From Clostridiales bacterium (lineage in GTDB: Bacteria; Bacillota; Clostridia; Oscillospirales; Acutalibacteraceae), in assembly GCA_022791355.1 (NCBI GenBank), contig JAAVYX010000205.1, forward strand, positions 1 to 20,164: a stretch of 20,164 nucleotides of DNA, written 5' to 3'. The notes under the pieces were generated by a model, which saw nothing but the letters and a program-made list of their open reading frames with translations, did no database searches and was not told where the DNA came from. How positions within the stretch are numbered: position 1 is the first letter of the stretch; every line of letters begins with the position of its first letter. Made by a program: the position numbers and the translations under genes. Below are positions 12,037-20,056 of the stretch, piece after piece.

Positions 12037-13602
12037 CTATTCGATTTCCAAAACCGAAAAATATGCGAAAACCCCCAGCAGCCGGCCGGCTTTCCTGTAG
12101 GCCGCCGCTTCCTCGTTCCAGAGTACGTAAATACCCGGCCGCCCTTCCTCCAAGCCGTCTGTGTTGAAAACGAACCGGCCGAAGGACTCCACTTGTTGAA
12201 ACTGCACGTCGGGATCGGGAATAACACAGGTTTTCCAGTATAGATCCGGCGGAATTTTCAAATAGAATAAGGCGTAGATGTAGGGATGATTGATATGAGG
12301 CGTGACCGAAACGGTCTGCCCGTCCGCCGCCCTCTCATCCGCTAACGTAATCGCGTCGCCCAGGGTGGAGAAAAAGGCCGGATCGGCCTGCTGCCGGTAG
12401 CCGCCGAAATAGGCGGAAGTAAAGCCGGCGGACAGCAGCAGGTAACAGGCCCCCACGGCCCCCAACCGCCTCCGGCTGCCGCAGAGCCAGTCGATTCCCA
12501 GGGCGGTAAGCATCAGCAGGGCGGGGTATAGGATATTAACCCGGTTGACGTTGGTCCAGGCGTAGAATAAAAAGAGCAGCAAACCAGAGAAAACCCAGGC
12601 CGAAAGCAGCCGGAACAGCCGGCCGTCCCGCCGGCGCATACGAAAAAGGGCGGCGCAGCCGGCAAAGGTAAAGGGCAGGGAAATGGGGAAGAGGACCCCA
12701 TAGCCTTCCACACAGTTTTCCACCGTAGAATCGGTCTGCAAAATAACGCTTTTGTAAAAGCTGCCCAGACTGTCCAGCAGGGAATGGGAGGCTGTGGCGG
12801 TAGATATGCGGGTCACGCCGGGGAGTTCGGGAGCTGTGAAGCCCAAAATGGAGATGTGACCCCAGTGAAAAAGGTTGGTCAGCACAAAAAGCAGGACGGG
12901 CAGGGCGACGGCTATAAAAATACCGCCGCTTATTAGAATATATCGCCAGGCCGTCCCGGCGGACCGGCGTATATAGACGAGGGCGGCCAGACAGAATACC
13001 GGTATAAAAAGATAGGCGGCCCCGTAGGCGTAGAGATTCAAGGCGGCCAGAGCGGCGAAGACCGGTAACAGCCGCGGCCGGTCCACTCCCCTTAAAAGGA
13101 CGGCGAAGGTCAGCAGAAAGAGGGTGGGGAAGAGATTGGATTCCAACCCCCACCGGCTGGCCATAATCCCCCAGGGAACCGCGGCCATGAGAGCCATGCC
13201 GATAAAGGCCGGCCGTCTTCCCGCCGTGCGGTCGAGAATCCGGAAAACCAGCGGGATAGCCAAAAGTCCCATGAGAAAATTGACCATGCGCACGCTGTAG
13301 ACATTCAGCCCCATGAGGGCGATAAAGGGCATGGATAGATAGGCGTATAGAGCGTTTTGCCCGCTGCCCCAGGCGATCAGATGTACCGGCAGGCGGACGC
13401 CGTTGCGGTCTATACCGGTATGCAGAATGGCCCAGGCGTCGTAGCCGACCGAGGCCTCGTCCTGATTGAGGCCGCCGGGCAGCCGCCCGAACTGATAGGC
13501 CCGCAGGGCAAAGCCGGCGGCGAAAATCAGCAGAGCCAGCAGAAGACGCCGGCGCCGCTGCAAAAATAAGAGGACTTTGCCTTCTCCAAGGGACGTCCGC
13601 AA
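12037..13602 (-). CDS. Membrane glycosyltransferase, GT-C / PMT (GT39-like) family, TTG start
   Basis: The 521-residue integral membrane protein has about ten hydrophobic segments and a C-terminal soluble domain of about 140 residues. An acidic pair, D48-E49 in GLNQDEASVGYDAW, lies in the first extracellular loop, the conserved metal/catalytic position of GT-C enzymes that use polyprenyl-phosphate sugars. Such enzymes transfer a sugar from a lipid carrier to a cell-surface acceptor. The chosen start is TTG at 13602, with AAAGGAGG (13611-13618) 8 bases upstream and a basic LQRRRR just before the first membrane helix. The open frame runs 51 codons further but without a binding site. The acceptor (teichoic acid, protein or lipid) is unknown. 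It lies downstream of tsaD but after a 234-bp gap, so it may be a separate transcript. Confidence 0.8.
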   Translation of the reverse strand: MRTSLGEGKVLLFLQRRRRLLLALLIFAAGFALRAYQFGRLPGGLNQDEASVGYDAWAILHTGIDRNGVRLPVHLIAWGSGQNALYAYLSMPFIALMGLNVYSVRMVNFLMGLLAIPLVFRILDRTAGRRPAFIGMALMAAVPWGIMASRWGLESNLFPTLFLLTFAVLLRGVDRPRLLPVFAALAALNLYAYGAAYLFIPVFCLAALVYIRRSAGTAWRYILISGGIFIAVALPVLLFVLTNLFHWGHISILGFTAPELPGVTRISTATASHSLLDSLGSFYKSVILQTDSTVENCVEGYGVLFPISLPFTFAGCAALFRMRRRDGRLFRLLSAWVFSGLLLFLFYAWTNVNRVNILYPALLMLTALGIDWLCGSRRRLGAVGACYLLLSAGFTSAYFGGYRQQADPAFFSTLGDAITLADERAADGQTVSVTPHINHPYIYALFYLKIPPDLYWKTCVIPDPDVQFQQVESFGRFVFNTDGLEEGRPGIYVLWNEEAAAYRKAGRLLGVFAYFSVLEIE

Positions 13603-13836
13603 GGGCAGCGCCTCCTTTTGAATTATACGATGCGGATATGAACTGCAGCGGGATTGGAGAGTATACGAAAAGCGCAGCCGTCGTAGGGCTGGAAAATTTC
13701 CATCCTGCAAGCCATGACGGCTTGTCTCGGCAAAACGCTGGAGCTTTAGAATCATTTCCTGTTGATGAGGCGGATATCCTATCGGCCCCGCTGAAGATTT
13801 TGCTTTATCAGGGGGGGCGGCAAGGAAAGCCGCGCT
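13603..13836. other. Noncoding gap between tsaD and the glycosyltransferase gene
   Basis: No gene is supported. It holds AAGCC/GGCTT (13709-13724) with a 6-nt loop, a near-palindrome GGAAAATTTCC at 13691-13701, and GCGGC/GCCGC right after the tsaD stop. The word TCGGCAAAACGCTG (13727-13740) is the reverse complement, with one mismatch, of 3801-3814 in another gap of this window. Confidence 0.4.
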
Positions 13837-14850
13837 CTAAAAACTTACCTCGTCAATCGGCATAGTGGCGGCGGCGTTGAGGCCTTGCCCGGCGGTATGG
13901 CCGGCGGCGTACTCGTAATAGGCCTGCGCGCCTACCATAGCGGCGTTGTCCCCGCATAGGGAAAGGGGCGGATAGTAAAGGGCATATCCCGCCTGTTCAC
14001 AGGCGTCGGCCATCCGCCGCCGCAGCTCGCTGTTGGCCGAAACCCCGCCGGCCAGCACGACGGTTTTATAGGAAAGTGTCCGGGCGGCCAGCAGGGTGTT
14101 CTCCAACAGCATATCGCAGACCCGCTGCCGGACGGCCGCCGACAGGTCGGGCACGTTTACCCGACCGCCCTTCTGCTCCGCGTTATGGATGAGGTTGACC
14201 ACGGCGGTTTTCAGCCCGCTGAAGCTGAAATCATAGGGACTGCCCTCCACCGCGGGACGGGGGAGCGAATAGGCCGTAGGGTCGCCGGTCTCGGCCGTCT
14301 TGTCTAAATGGACCCCGCCGGGGTAGGGCATGCCCATGGCCCGGGCGGATTTGTCGAAGCATTCGCCAGCCGCGTCGTCCCGGGTACGGCCGACTACTCG
14401 GAAGCGAACGTAGTCCAGCGCCTCCACGATCAGGCTGTTGCCGCCCGAAACCAGCAGGCAGAGGAAGGGAGGCTGCAAATCGGGATGGACGATGTAGTTG
14501 GCGGCGATGTGGGAGCGCAGGTGGTGGACGGGAATCAGGGGCTTATCCAGGCGCAGGGCCAAACCCTTAGCGAAGTTGACCCCCACCAGCAGCGCCCCGA
14601 TGAGGCCGGGCGCGTGGGTGACGGCCACCGCGTCTATGCCGGCTAAGGCGCAGCCGGCCTCCTCCACCGCGCGGCGGCAGACGCCGGTAATCGCCTCGGC
14701 ATGGCGGCGGGAGGCGATTTCAGGCACCACGCCGCCGTAGAGCTTGTGCTCCTCCACCTGGGAGGCGACGACGCTGGAGAGAACCCGCCGTCCCTCTGTA
14801 ACGGCGGCGGCGGTTTCGTCGCAGGAGGATTCGATGGCTAGAATTTTCAT
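13837..14850 (-). CDS. tsaD: tRNA N6-threonylcarbamoyladenosine (t6A) transferase TsaD
   Basis: This 337-residue ASKHA-fold protein (usual length about 335) transfers the threonylcarbamoyl group to A37 of ANN-decoding tRNAs in a complex with TsaB and TsaE. Family motifs are ESSCDETAAAV at the N-terminus, GGVVPEIASRRH (39-50), the metal site H110/H114, GRTRDDAAGECFDK (154-167), DFSFSGLKT and CGDNAAM with metal ligand D301. Two normally conserved spots differ. The metal loop reads HHLRSH instead of the usual HHxEGH/HHxAGH, and the nucleotide loop reads SGGNS (N138) instead of SGGHT. ATG at 14850 follows AAAGGAAG. tsaB, usually in the same cluster, is not in this window. The enzyme is probably active, since metal ligands remain. 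Confidence 0.95.
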   Translation of the reverse strand: MKILAIESSCDETAAAVTEGRRVLSSVVASQVEEHKLYGGVVPEIASRRHAEAITGVCRRAVEEAGCALAGIDAVAVTHAPGLIGALLVGVNFAKGLALRLDKPLIPVHHLRSHIAANYIVHPDLQPPFLCLLVSGGNSLIVEALDYVRFRVVGRTRDDAAGECFDKSARAMGMPYPGGVHLDKTAETGDPTAYSLPRPAVEGSPYDFSFSGLKTAVVNLIHNAEQKGGRVNVPDLSAAVRQRVCDMLLENTLLAARTLSYKTVVLAGGVSANSELRRRMADACEQAGYALYYPPLSLCGDNAAMVGAQAYYEYAAGHTAGQGLNAAATMPIDEVSF

Positions 14851-14929
14851 ATTCCGCTTCCTTTGTTTTTTATTTATTTTGGGTTTTTGACGGGGTGGGG
14901 GAGATAGATGTGGTTTTTATTTTTGCCTG

Positions 14930-14945
14930 GTGCAAAATTTCGCAC
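14930..14945. promoter_or_regulatory. Near-palindrome GTGCAAAATTTCGCAC upstream of tsaD
   Basis: The 16-bp sequence is symmetric except at one pair of positions. It lies 80 bp upstream of the tsaD ATG in an AT-rich 182-bp gap. It could be an operator or a chance dyad. I found no clear -35/-10 pair for tsaD. Confidence 0.25.
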
Positions 14946-15032
14946 GAAACCCAAAAAGATGAAGCATTCAATCGCAATAGTAAATGTTATGATACCATTC
15001 CATTAAAACGCAAAAAAGTCTAGGCCTTGTTT

Positions 15033-15542
15033 TCAATCATTTTCTATAGATATCGTCCCGCCCTGGCCCGCCAGGGCGTTTTCTATCAGCTCCCGGCCCT
15101 GGACGAAAGGGTCGGGGATGGTAGAACCGTTTCGCAGGCCGAAATCAGAAACGCATCGGAAGCCGTGCCGGCTATAATAGGCCGGATTCCCTACGAGAAA
15201 AACGGCTTCATAGCCCTTCTCCCGGGCCAGCCGGAGGGCCTCCTCGATCAGCGCGCCGCCCAGTCCCTGATCCCGGCGGGAGATTTCCACGCAGAGGGGA
15301 GCCAGAAGCAGGGCTTTTACCTCCAGCCCCTTTACAGGCTGCTGGGTGAGCATGATGTGCCCAGCAAGGCGGCCGTCCTCCTCGGCTACCAGCTCCAGGC
15401 CGGGGATAAAGCCCGGACCTTCCCGCAGACGCAGCACAAAGTCCTGCTCGGTACCGTCGGATACCCGCGCGGTCTGGAAGGCGGTTTTTACAAGGGTATA
15501 GATGGCGTCGTAGTCCGCGGGCGCCGCTTTTCGTATCAACAT
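15033..15542 (-). CDS. YhbS-like GNAT N-acetyltransferase
   Basis: The 169-residue protein matches the YhbS-like (COG3153) branch of the GNAT family. It has MLIRKAAPADYDAIYTLV at the start, SDGTEQDFVLRLR, the ELVAEEDGRLAGHIMLT strand pair, LLLAPLCVEISRRDQGLGGALI with the acetyl-CoA loop, and AVFLVGNPAYYSRHGF. Its substrate is unknown. ATG at 15542 is fixed by AAAGGAG 8 bases upstream; the longer open frame to 15893 is a shadow of rimI. It starts 13 bp after the rimI stop, so it is in the same operon. Confidence 0.85.
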   Translation of the reverse strand: MLIRKAAPADYDAIYTLVKTAFQTARVSDGTEQDFVLRLREGPGFIPGLELVAEEDGRLAGHIMLTQQPVKGLEVKALLLAPLCVEISRRDQGLGGALIEEALRLAREKGYEAVFLVGNPAYYSRHGFRCVSDFGLRNGSTIPDPFVQGRELIENALAGQGGTISIEND

Positions 15543-15555
15543 ATGCGCGTCTCCT

Positions 15556-16005
15556 TTAAAGCTGGTAGGGATAGGTGAGAATGAGAGCGTCCTCGGCAGG
15601 ACGGCTGTAAAAGTTTTTCCGGCGGCCGGCCAGTCTGAAGCCGGCGGACTCGTACAGGGCGGCGGCAGGGGCGTTGGAGGGCCGAACCTCCAGCGAAAGG
15701 GTAGAAAGTCCCCGCTCCCGGCCGGCCTCCAGCAGACCGGCCAGCAGGGCCCGGCCCGCGCCCCTGCGGCGAAAGGCCGGGTCCACGGCAATGTTGGTGA
15801 CAAAGCCCTCGTCCAGAACGCACTGCATCCCGGCGTAGCCAACCGTTTCCCCCGCCGTCTGGGCGGCCAAAAAGAGGGTAAGACCGCCTGCAAAGGCCGA
15901 CCGGAAGGCGGCCGCCGACCAGGGCTGCGAAAAACAGAGGGCCTCCAGCCGGACGGCGGCGGGAATGTCGCCCTCGGTCATCGGGCGTACCGTAAGTCTA
16001 TCCAT
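15556..16005 (-). CDS. rimI: Ribosomal protein S18-alanine N-acetyltransferase RimI
   Basis: At 149 residues it has the usual RimI length. It shows LTVRPMTEGDIPAAVRLE at the start, CFSQPWS (24-30), VTNIAVDPAFRRRGAGRALL with the acetyl-CoA loop RRRGAG (79-84), SLEVRPSNAPAAALYESAGF with E105, N111 and Y118, and the RRKNFY C-terminal block. RimI acetylates the N-terminal alanine of ribosomal protein S18. ATG at 16005 lies 4 bp after the stop of the upstream phosphatase gene, and its ribosome binding site GGAGG overlaps that gene's end, so the two are translationally coupled. rimI usually sits between tsaB and tsaD; here tsaB is missing and a second GNAT gene stands before tsaD. Confidence 0.9.
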   Translation of the reverse strand: MDRLTVRPMTEGDIPAAVRLEALCFSQPWSAAAFRSAFAGGLTLFLAAQTAGETVGYAGMQCVLDEGFVTNIAVDPAFRRRGAGRALLAGLLEAGRERGLSTLSLEVRPSNAPAAALYESAGFRLAGRRKNFYSRPAEDALILTYPYQL

Positions 16006-16009
16006 ACCC

Positions 16010-16438
16010 TTAGCCCTCCAGCTCGTCCAACAACGGAGGCAGGGCGGCGGCGATAGCGTCCCGGCAGACCCGGTAGTCGGCAAGAGAGCCGCCGAAGGGG
16101 TCGGGTATGCCCACCCCCAGCGTTCGGATTTTAGCCGCCGGCAGGCCCGCCCCCTCCAGTATGATCCGGTGAGAGCGAGTCATGCAGACCAGCAGGTCGG
16201 CCGCCGCCAGCTCGTCCGGGCCGGCCTGGCGGGCCCGGTGGGCCGTCAGCTCCAGTCCCACCTCGGACAGAGCTTCCACGGCGTGGGGAGAGGCCGGGTC
16301 GCCGGAAGCGGCGGCCAGCCCCCGGCTTTCTATAACGAGGCCGGACATTCCCCTTTGGGCCGCCAGCTTTTCGCACAAGGCGGCCGCCATGGGACTCCGG
16401 CAGGTATTGCCGGTACAAATAAAGATAATATGTTTCAT
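16010..16438 (-). CDS. ywlE: Low-molecular-weight phosphatase, YwlE-like (protein-arginine phosphatase type)
   Basis: The 142-residue protein has the LMW-PTP P-loop CTGNTCRS (nucleophile C8, R14) and the general acid D113 in IPDPFGGS. The threonine T12 lies where YwlE has the Thr that makes it specific for phospho-arginine instead of phospho-tyrosine, and the layout SPHAVEAL follows YwlE as well. YwlE removes phosphate from arginines set by the McsB kinase and so opposes protein-arginine tagging. ATG at 16438 follows AGAGGG; the frame further upstream lacks a binding site. In Bacilli ywlE is near the t6A gene ywlC; here it is coupled to rimI near tsaD. A tyrosine phosphatase cannot be fully excluded. 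Confidence 0.85.
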   Translation of the reverse strand: MKHIIFICTGNTCRSPMAAALCEKLAAQRGMSGLVIESRGLAAASGDPASPHAVEALSEVGLELTAHRARQAGPDELAAADLLVCMTRSHRIILEGAGLPAAKIRTLGVGIPDPFGGSLADYRVCRDAIAAALPPLLDELEG

Positions 16439-16470
16439 ACTTTTCCCTCTATATGGATGGATTGGGAGAT

Positions 16471-16490
16471 CAATCTGCAAATTCCTGCGC
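16471..16490. repeat. 20-bp direct repeat, copy 1
   Basis: This copy, CAATCTGCAAATTCCTGCGC, matches 16985-17004 at 19 of 20 positions. The two copies are 514 bp apart and bracket most of the hairpin-rich region. Confidence 0.8.
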
Positions 16491-16984
16491 GGACGGCGCA
16501 TTCCAGCCGCCCTGGGCGAAGCAGTCTTGAACGAAGCCGCCCGCGCCGTCCTAAGAAAAATGGCGGAACGCATGCCGTCCGTATCCTTATGTCATGACAT
16601 GCGTCGCGACCGTCCGGCCTGTCTTTACAAGGGACAGGCCGGCCCTGTTGGAGGCCTGGCAAGAAGGCGTCATAAATAGCGCCAAAACGATGGTTGCGCC
16701 GAAGGGCTTATCAAAGAAATTCGCACGCAGCCAGCGCATACCGCTGTTTTATAACCACTGTTCCGGCATCTGCTTGAAAACGTCCCGAAACTGTCTCTTC
16801 CCAAATTACAGCCGCTTACTGGGTCAAAAATGTTCGGAATACATACGCGAAGCGTACCGTCGCCTTGGGGGCTCATACGCTCAGCAGCCGCCCACTGGGC
16901 GGCCATTGCGGGAAACAATCAGAGGCGCGTTAGCGCCGGGATCGCCAGAACGTCCAAAGGACGTGCAGACAGATGGGCGCAGAG

Positions 16985-17004
16985 CAATCTACAAATTCCT
17001 GCGC
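16985..17004. repeat. 20-bp direct repeat, copy 2
   Basis: This copy, CAATCTACAAATTCCTGCGC, differs from copy 1 at one base. It is followed by a T8 run that begins 2 bases after it. Confidence 0.8.
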
Positions 17005-17154
17005 TCTTTTTTTTGCGCCTGTCACTATACGGCGAAACAGTCAGCATTTTTTCACGCCAGAGCAAAACGCCTTTCAAACAGACTTCCAGAGCGTGGGGAT
17101 TCCCCTCCTCGTATACCTCCCATTCACATACTGCGCCGGGGTCTCTGTCTGCCT

Positions 17155-19800
17155 TTACCCCTTTGCGTCGTACCAGGTCCGGCCGGTGTGCACGTCCACC
17201 GACAGGGGAACCGCCATTTGACAGGCTCCCTCCATCTCATCGGTGAGAATCCGGCAAACGGTTTCGGCCTCTTCCTCGGGAGCCTCGACGATCAGCTCGT
17301 CGTGCACCTGCAAAATCAGGCGGGAACGCAGCCCCTCTCGCCGTAGCCGGTCGTAGACCCGCACCATGGCGATTTTGATGATATCGGCCGCCGTACCCTG
17401 GATGGGCATGTTGCGGGCCACCCGTTCCCCAAAGTGCCGCAGGTTGGCGTTGGAGGAGGAAAGCTCGGGCAGATACCGCCGCCGGCCGAAGAGGGTTGTG
17501 ACATAGCCCTTCTCCCCCGCTTCCTTTACCACCCGTTCCATGTAAGCCTGCACGCCGGGATAGGTGGCGAAGTAGCCCTGGATATACGCGTCGGCCTCGG
17601 CCCGGGTTACCCCTATGTCCTTGGACAGGGAAAAGGCCCCGATGCCGTAGACGATACCGAAATTGACCGCCTTGGCCCGGCTGCGCAGCAGGGGGGTGAC
17701 CAGCTGGGGGGGCATATGAAAGACCTGGGAGGCGGTGAGCAGATGAATGTCCGCCCCGGTGTTGAAGGCCTGGATCATGGCCTGGTCGTCGGCCATGTGG
17801 GCCAGCACCCGCAGTTCGATCTGGGAATAGTCGGCGTCGCAGAGGACCCATCCCTCGGCCGCCTGGAAGTATCTGCGCATTTGCCGGCCCTCCTCCTGCC
17901 GCACGGGGATGTTCTGGAGGTTGGGCTCGGTGGAGCTGATGCGGCCGGTGCGGGTCTCGGTCTGGTTGAAGGTGGAGTGGATACGGCCGTCCGCCCCGGC
18001 GGCGGCCTGCAAGCCGTCGCAATAGGTGGACTTGAGCTTGGACAGCTGCCGGTACTCCAGCAGCAGAGAAACGGCCGGGTGCTCGTACCGCAGGGACTCC
18101 AGCACCTCGGCGTTGGTGGAGTAGCCGCTCTTGGTCTTCTTCCGGGCCGGCAGGCCCAATTTCACAAACAGAGCCTCGCCCAGCTGCTTGGGGGAGTTGA
18201 GGTTAAATTCGTAGCCCACCAGGGCGTAGATTTCCCGTTCAATGGTTTCGATCCGGCCGGCTAACTGGCGGCCGTAGGCCTGTATCCCCTGGAAATCGGC
18301 CTGAAAGCCCAGCAGCTCCATATGGGCCAGGGTCCGGGCAAGAGGGATCTCCACGTCGGTCAGCAGACTGGACTGACCGTTTTGCTCCATCTCCCGCTCA
18401 AGACGGGCGCAGCAGAGACTGTGCAGGGCCGCGTCCGCCGCTATGGGCGGGCAGTCTCCCTTTATCTCCGGGGGCTGTACGCCGTACTCGGCGGCCAGAC
18501 GGCCGGTCTCGTAGGAGTTGGCCGACGGGCTGGCCAGATACCCGGCCAGAGCCGTGTCAAAGACTATACCCGCCGGGTCCAGTTCCTGGGACAGGGCGTA
18601 TTTGTAAACCGCCTTGGCGTCGTGCACCCGTTTGGGAACCGTCCCGTCGGCCAGCAGACGGCGGAGGGCCGCCAGCCCGCCGGCCGAATAGGCCGGCGCG
18701 GGAGGAGCGCCCGTCTCGGCCGCGCCGCCGTCCAACGCCAGCTGGGGCGCGGCCTCCGCCGGCCGAAGCCCCAAGGCCGAAACCGTTCGGCCTACGCAGA
18801 GTCCCGCCGTATTCTCCCGCAAAAGCAGGTCGGCGGGCCGGTCGGAACCGGCACTTTGGCAGAGGGCGGCGAAGTCCTCCGTGTAGACGAGGGCCGGGCG
18901 GGCGGGAGCGTCGGGTTCGGCCTTGGGCGGGGCGGTCAGTCCCAGCTTTTCCAGCAGCTTGAAAAACTCCAGGTCCCGCAGCAGGGCGGCCGCCTTGTCG
19001 TCCTGCCGGGGAGCGGGGATGTAATCGGTCAGCTCCCGGGAGACGGGGGCCGTCCTGCAAATGGTTCCCAGCTCCCGGCTGAGATAGGCCGACTCCCGGC
19101 CCGCCTCCAGCTTTTTCCGCACGCCGGGCTTTATATCGAGGTCTTCCAGGTCCTTATAAATCGCGTTGATATCGTGAAAACGCTGGATCAAATCCAGGGC
19201 GGTCTTTTCGCCCACCCCGGGCACGCCGGGAATGTTATCCGACGCGTCCCCCTGCAGGGCCTTGACCTCGATCATCTGTGCGGGCGCGACCCCGTACGTT
19301 TCCTGGATGTAGGCCCTGTCGCAGACCGACACCTCCGGCCGGCCCATTTTGGTGGCCGCCAGCAAAACGGTTACCTGTTCGTCTATCAGCTGAAAGGAGT
19401 CCCGATCCCCCGTCGCAATGACGCACGAATTGCCCGACTGTACGGCCGCGTCGGCCAGGGTGCCTAAAATATCGTCGGCCTCATAGCCCTCGGCCTCCAG
19501 ACAATGATAACCCAAAGCGGTCAGCAGCTCCTTGAGCACCGGCAGCTGGCTTGCCAGCTCGTCGGGCATACCCTTTCGGCCGGCCTTGTACCCGTCGAAC
19601 CTTTTGTGCCGGAAGGTAGGGGCCTTTAAATCGAAGGCCACGGCCACCCCGTCGGGCCGCTCCTGCTCCAAAAGCTTTTGCAGGATGTTCATAAATCCAT
19701 AGACGGCGTTGGTATACCGCCCGTCCTTGGTGGTCAGCAGCTTGATGCCGTAAAAGGCCCGGTTGACGATGCTGTTGCCGTCCAACGCCAGAAGTTTCAT
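17155..19800 (-). CDS. polA: DNA polymerase I (5' nuclease and polymerase; proofreading domain degenerate)
   Basis: The 881-residue protein is full-length family A polymerase. An N-terminal 5'-3' nuclease (about 1-290) keeps LLALDGNSIVNRAFYG, EADD, GDRDS (131-135) and GDASDNIPGVPGVGEKTA (184-201). The middle domain (about 300-480) has the shape of the 3'-5' exonuclease but lacks its acidic DxE, NxxxD and YxxxD motifs, so it should not proofread, as in Bacillus enzymes. The polymerase domain has motif A DADYSQIELR (D655), motif B RSRAKAVNFGIVYG (706-719) and motif C VHDE (832-835). It fills gaps in repair and removes Okazaki primers. ATG at 19800 is set by AAAGGAG; the extra 15 codons upstream are rejected. 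coaE and mutM, common neighbours, are not seen. Confidence 0.97.
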   Translation of the reverse strand: MKLLALDGNSIVNRAFYGIKLLTTKDGRYTNAVYGFMNILQKLLEQERPDGVAVAFDLKAPTFRHKRFDGYKAGRKGMPDELASQLPVLKELLTALGYHCLEAEGYEADDILGTLADAAVQSGNSCVIATGDRDSFQLIDEQVTVLLAATKMGRPEVSVCDRAYIQETYGVAPAQMIEVKALQGDASDNIPGVPGVGEKTALDLIQRFHDINAIYKDLEDLDIKPGVRKKLEAGRESAYLSRELGTICRTAPVSRELTDYIPAPRQDDKAAALLRDLEFFKLLEKLGLTAPPKAEPDAPARPALVYTEDFAALCQSAGSDRPADLLLRENTAGLCVGRTVSALGLRPAEAAPQLALDGGAAETGAPPAPAYSAGGLAALRRLLADGTVPKRVHDAKAVYKYALSQELDPAGIVFDTALAGYLASPSANSYETGRLAAEYGVQPPEIKGDCPPIAADAALHSLCCARLEREMEQNGQSSLLTDVEIPLARTLAHMELLGFQADFQGIQAYGRQLAGRIETIEREIYALVGYEFNLNSPKQLGEALFVKLGLPARKKTKSGYSTNAEVLESLRYEHPAVSLLLEYRQLSKLKSTYCDGLQAAAGADGRIHSTFNQTETRTGRISSTEPNLQNIPVRQEEGRQMRRYFQAAEGWVLCDADYSQIELRVLAHMADDQAMIQAFNTGADIHLLTASQVFHMPPQLVTPLLRSRAKAVNFGIVYGIGAFSLSKDIGVTRAEADAYIQGYFATYPGVQAYMERVVKEAGEKGYVTTLFGRRRYLPELSSSNANLRHFGERVARNMPIQGTAADIIKIAMVRVYDRLRREGLRSRLILQVHDELIVEAPEEEAETVCRILTDEMEGACQMAVPLSVDVHTGRTWYDAKG

Positions 19801-19833
19801 GAGACCCGCTCCTTTATCTGCATACTTAAAATC

Positions 19834-19839
19834 AGTATA
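19834..19839 (-). promoter_or_regulatory. Likely -10 box of polA
   Basis: On the - strand TATACT lies 33 bp before the polA ATG, at a fitting distance from AAAGGAG. The hexamer 17 bp upstream (TGTAAC) is a poor -35. Confidence 0.45.
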
Positions 19840-19948
19840 CCACATTTTACGCGGCAGTTACAGAGAATTTTCCCTTTCTTTGTATCTGCGTAAATTATCC
19901 TTTTACCGGCAATGATAGATATATGATATGTGTTTCTTGTTTTTGGGA

Positions 19949-20009
19949 TTAGATAGAGGTTTCGCGGCAGGTTTTCTCTATTTTATTGGATTTAGATAGA
20001 GGTTTCGCG
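19949..20009. repeat. Two exact 18-bp direct repeats, 43 bp apart
   Basis: TTAGATAGAGGTTTCGCG occurs at 19949-19966 and again at 19992-20009. Both copies are preceded by GGAT or GGATT, and each starts a similar but diverged following segment, so the unit may be a degenerate tandem repeat of about 43 bp. Confidence 0.8.
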
Positions 20010-20056
20010 CCAGATATCCTTTTCTGAATACTCCTTTACCTGCTCTAGTAGCGCGA

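Larger units (their letters stand above)
16439..17154. other. 716-bp gene-free, hairpin-rich region between polA and the ywlE-like gene
   Basis: No protein gene is convincing; the longest + frame (16594-17346) runs into polA and has no family features. The stretch is full of short perfect hairpins: CCGGCCTGTC with its complement (16614-16642), TACGC-GAA-GCGTA (16844-16856), GCCGCCC-ACT-GGGCGGC (16887-16903), GGCGC-GTTA-GCGCC (16924-16937), and ACGTCC-AAA-GGACGT (16950-16964). It also holds the palindrome ATGTCATGACAT (16589-16600) and ACGCATG/CATGCGT around it. Two 20-bp direct repeats lie at 16471 and 16985. It may hold noncoding RNA or decayed repeats. Confidence 0.6.

Noticed and set aside
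13622..13627. TATAAT on the - strand before the glycosyltransferase gene
   Set aside because: It lies only 2 to 3 bases before the ribosome binding site, so a transcript started from it would not carry that site, and there is no -35 match.
16471..17004. CRISPR array or att sites
   Set aside because: Only two copies of the 20-mer, 514 bp apart, with no regular spacing, no cas gene, no integrase and no tRNA nearby.
16594..17346. 250-codon + strand open frame between the phosphatase and polA
   Set aside because: It overlaps the end of polA antisense, has a composition like random frames in GC-rich DNA, no family motif and no good ribosome binding site.
18322..19467. 381-codon + strand open frame
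   Set aside because: It lies fully antisense to polA and is a frame shadow of that gene, rich in Gly/Arg as expected.
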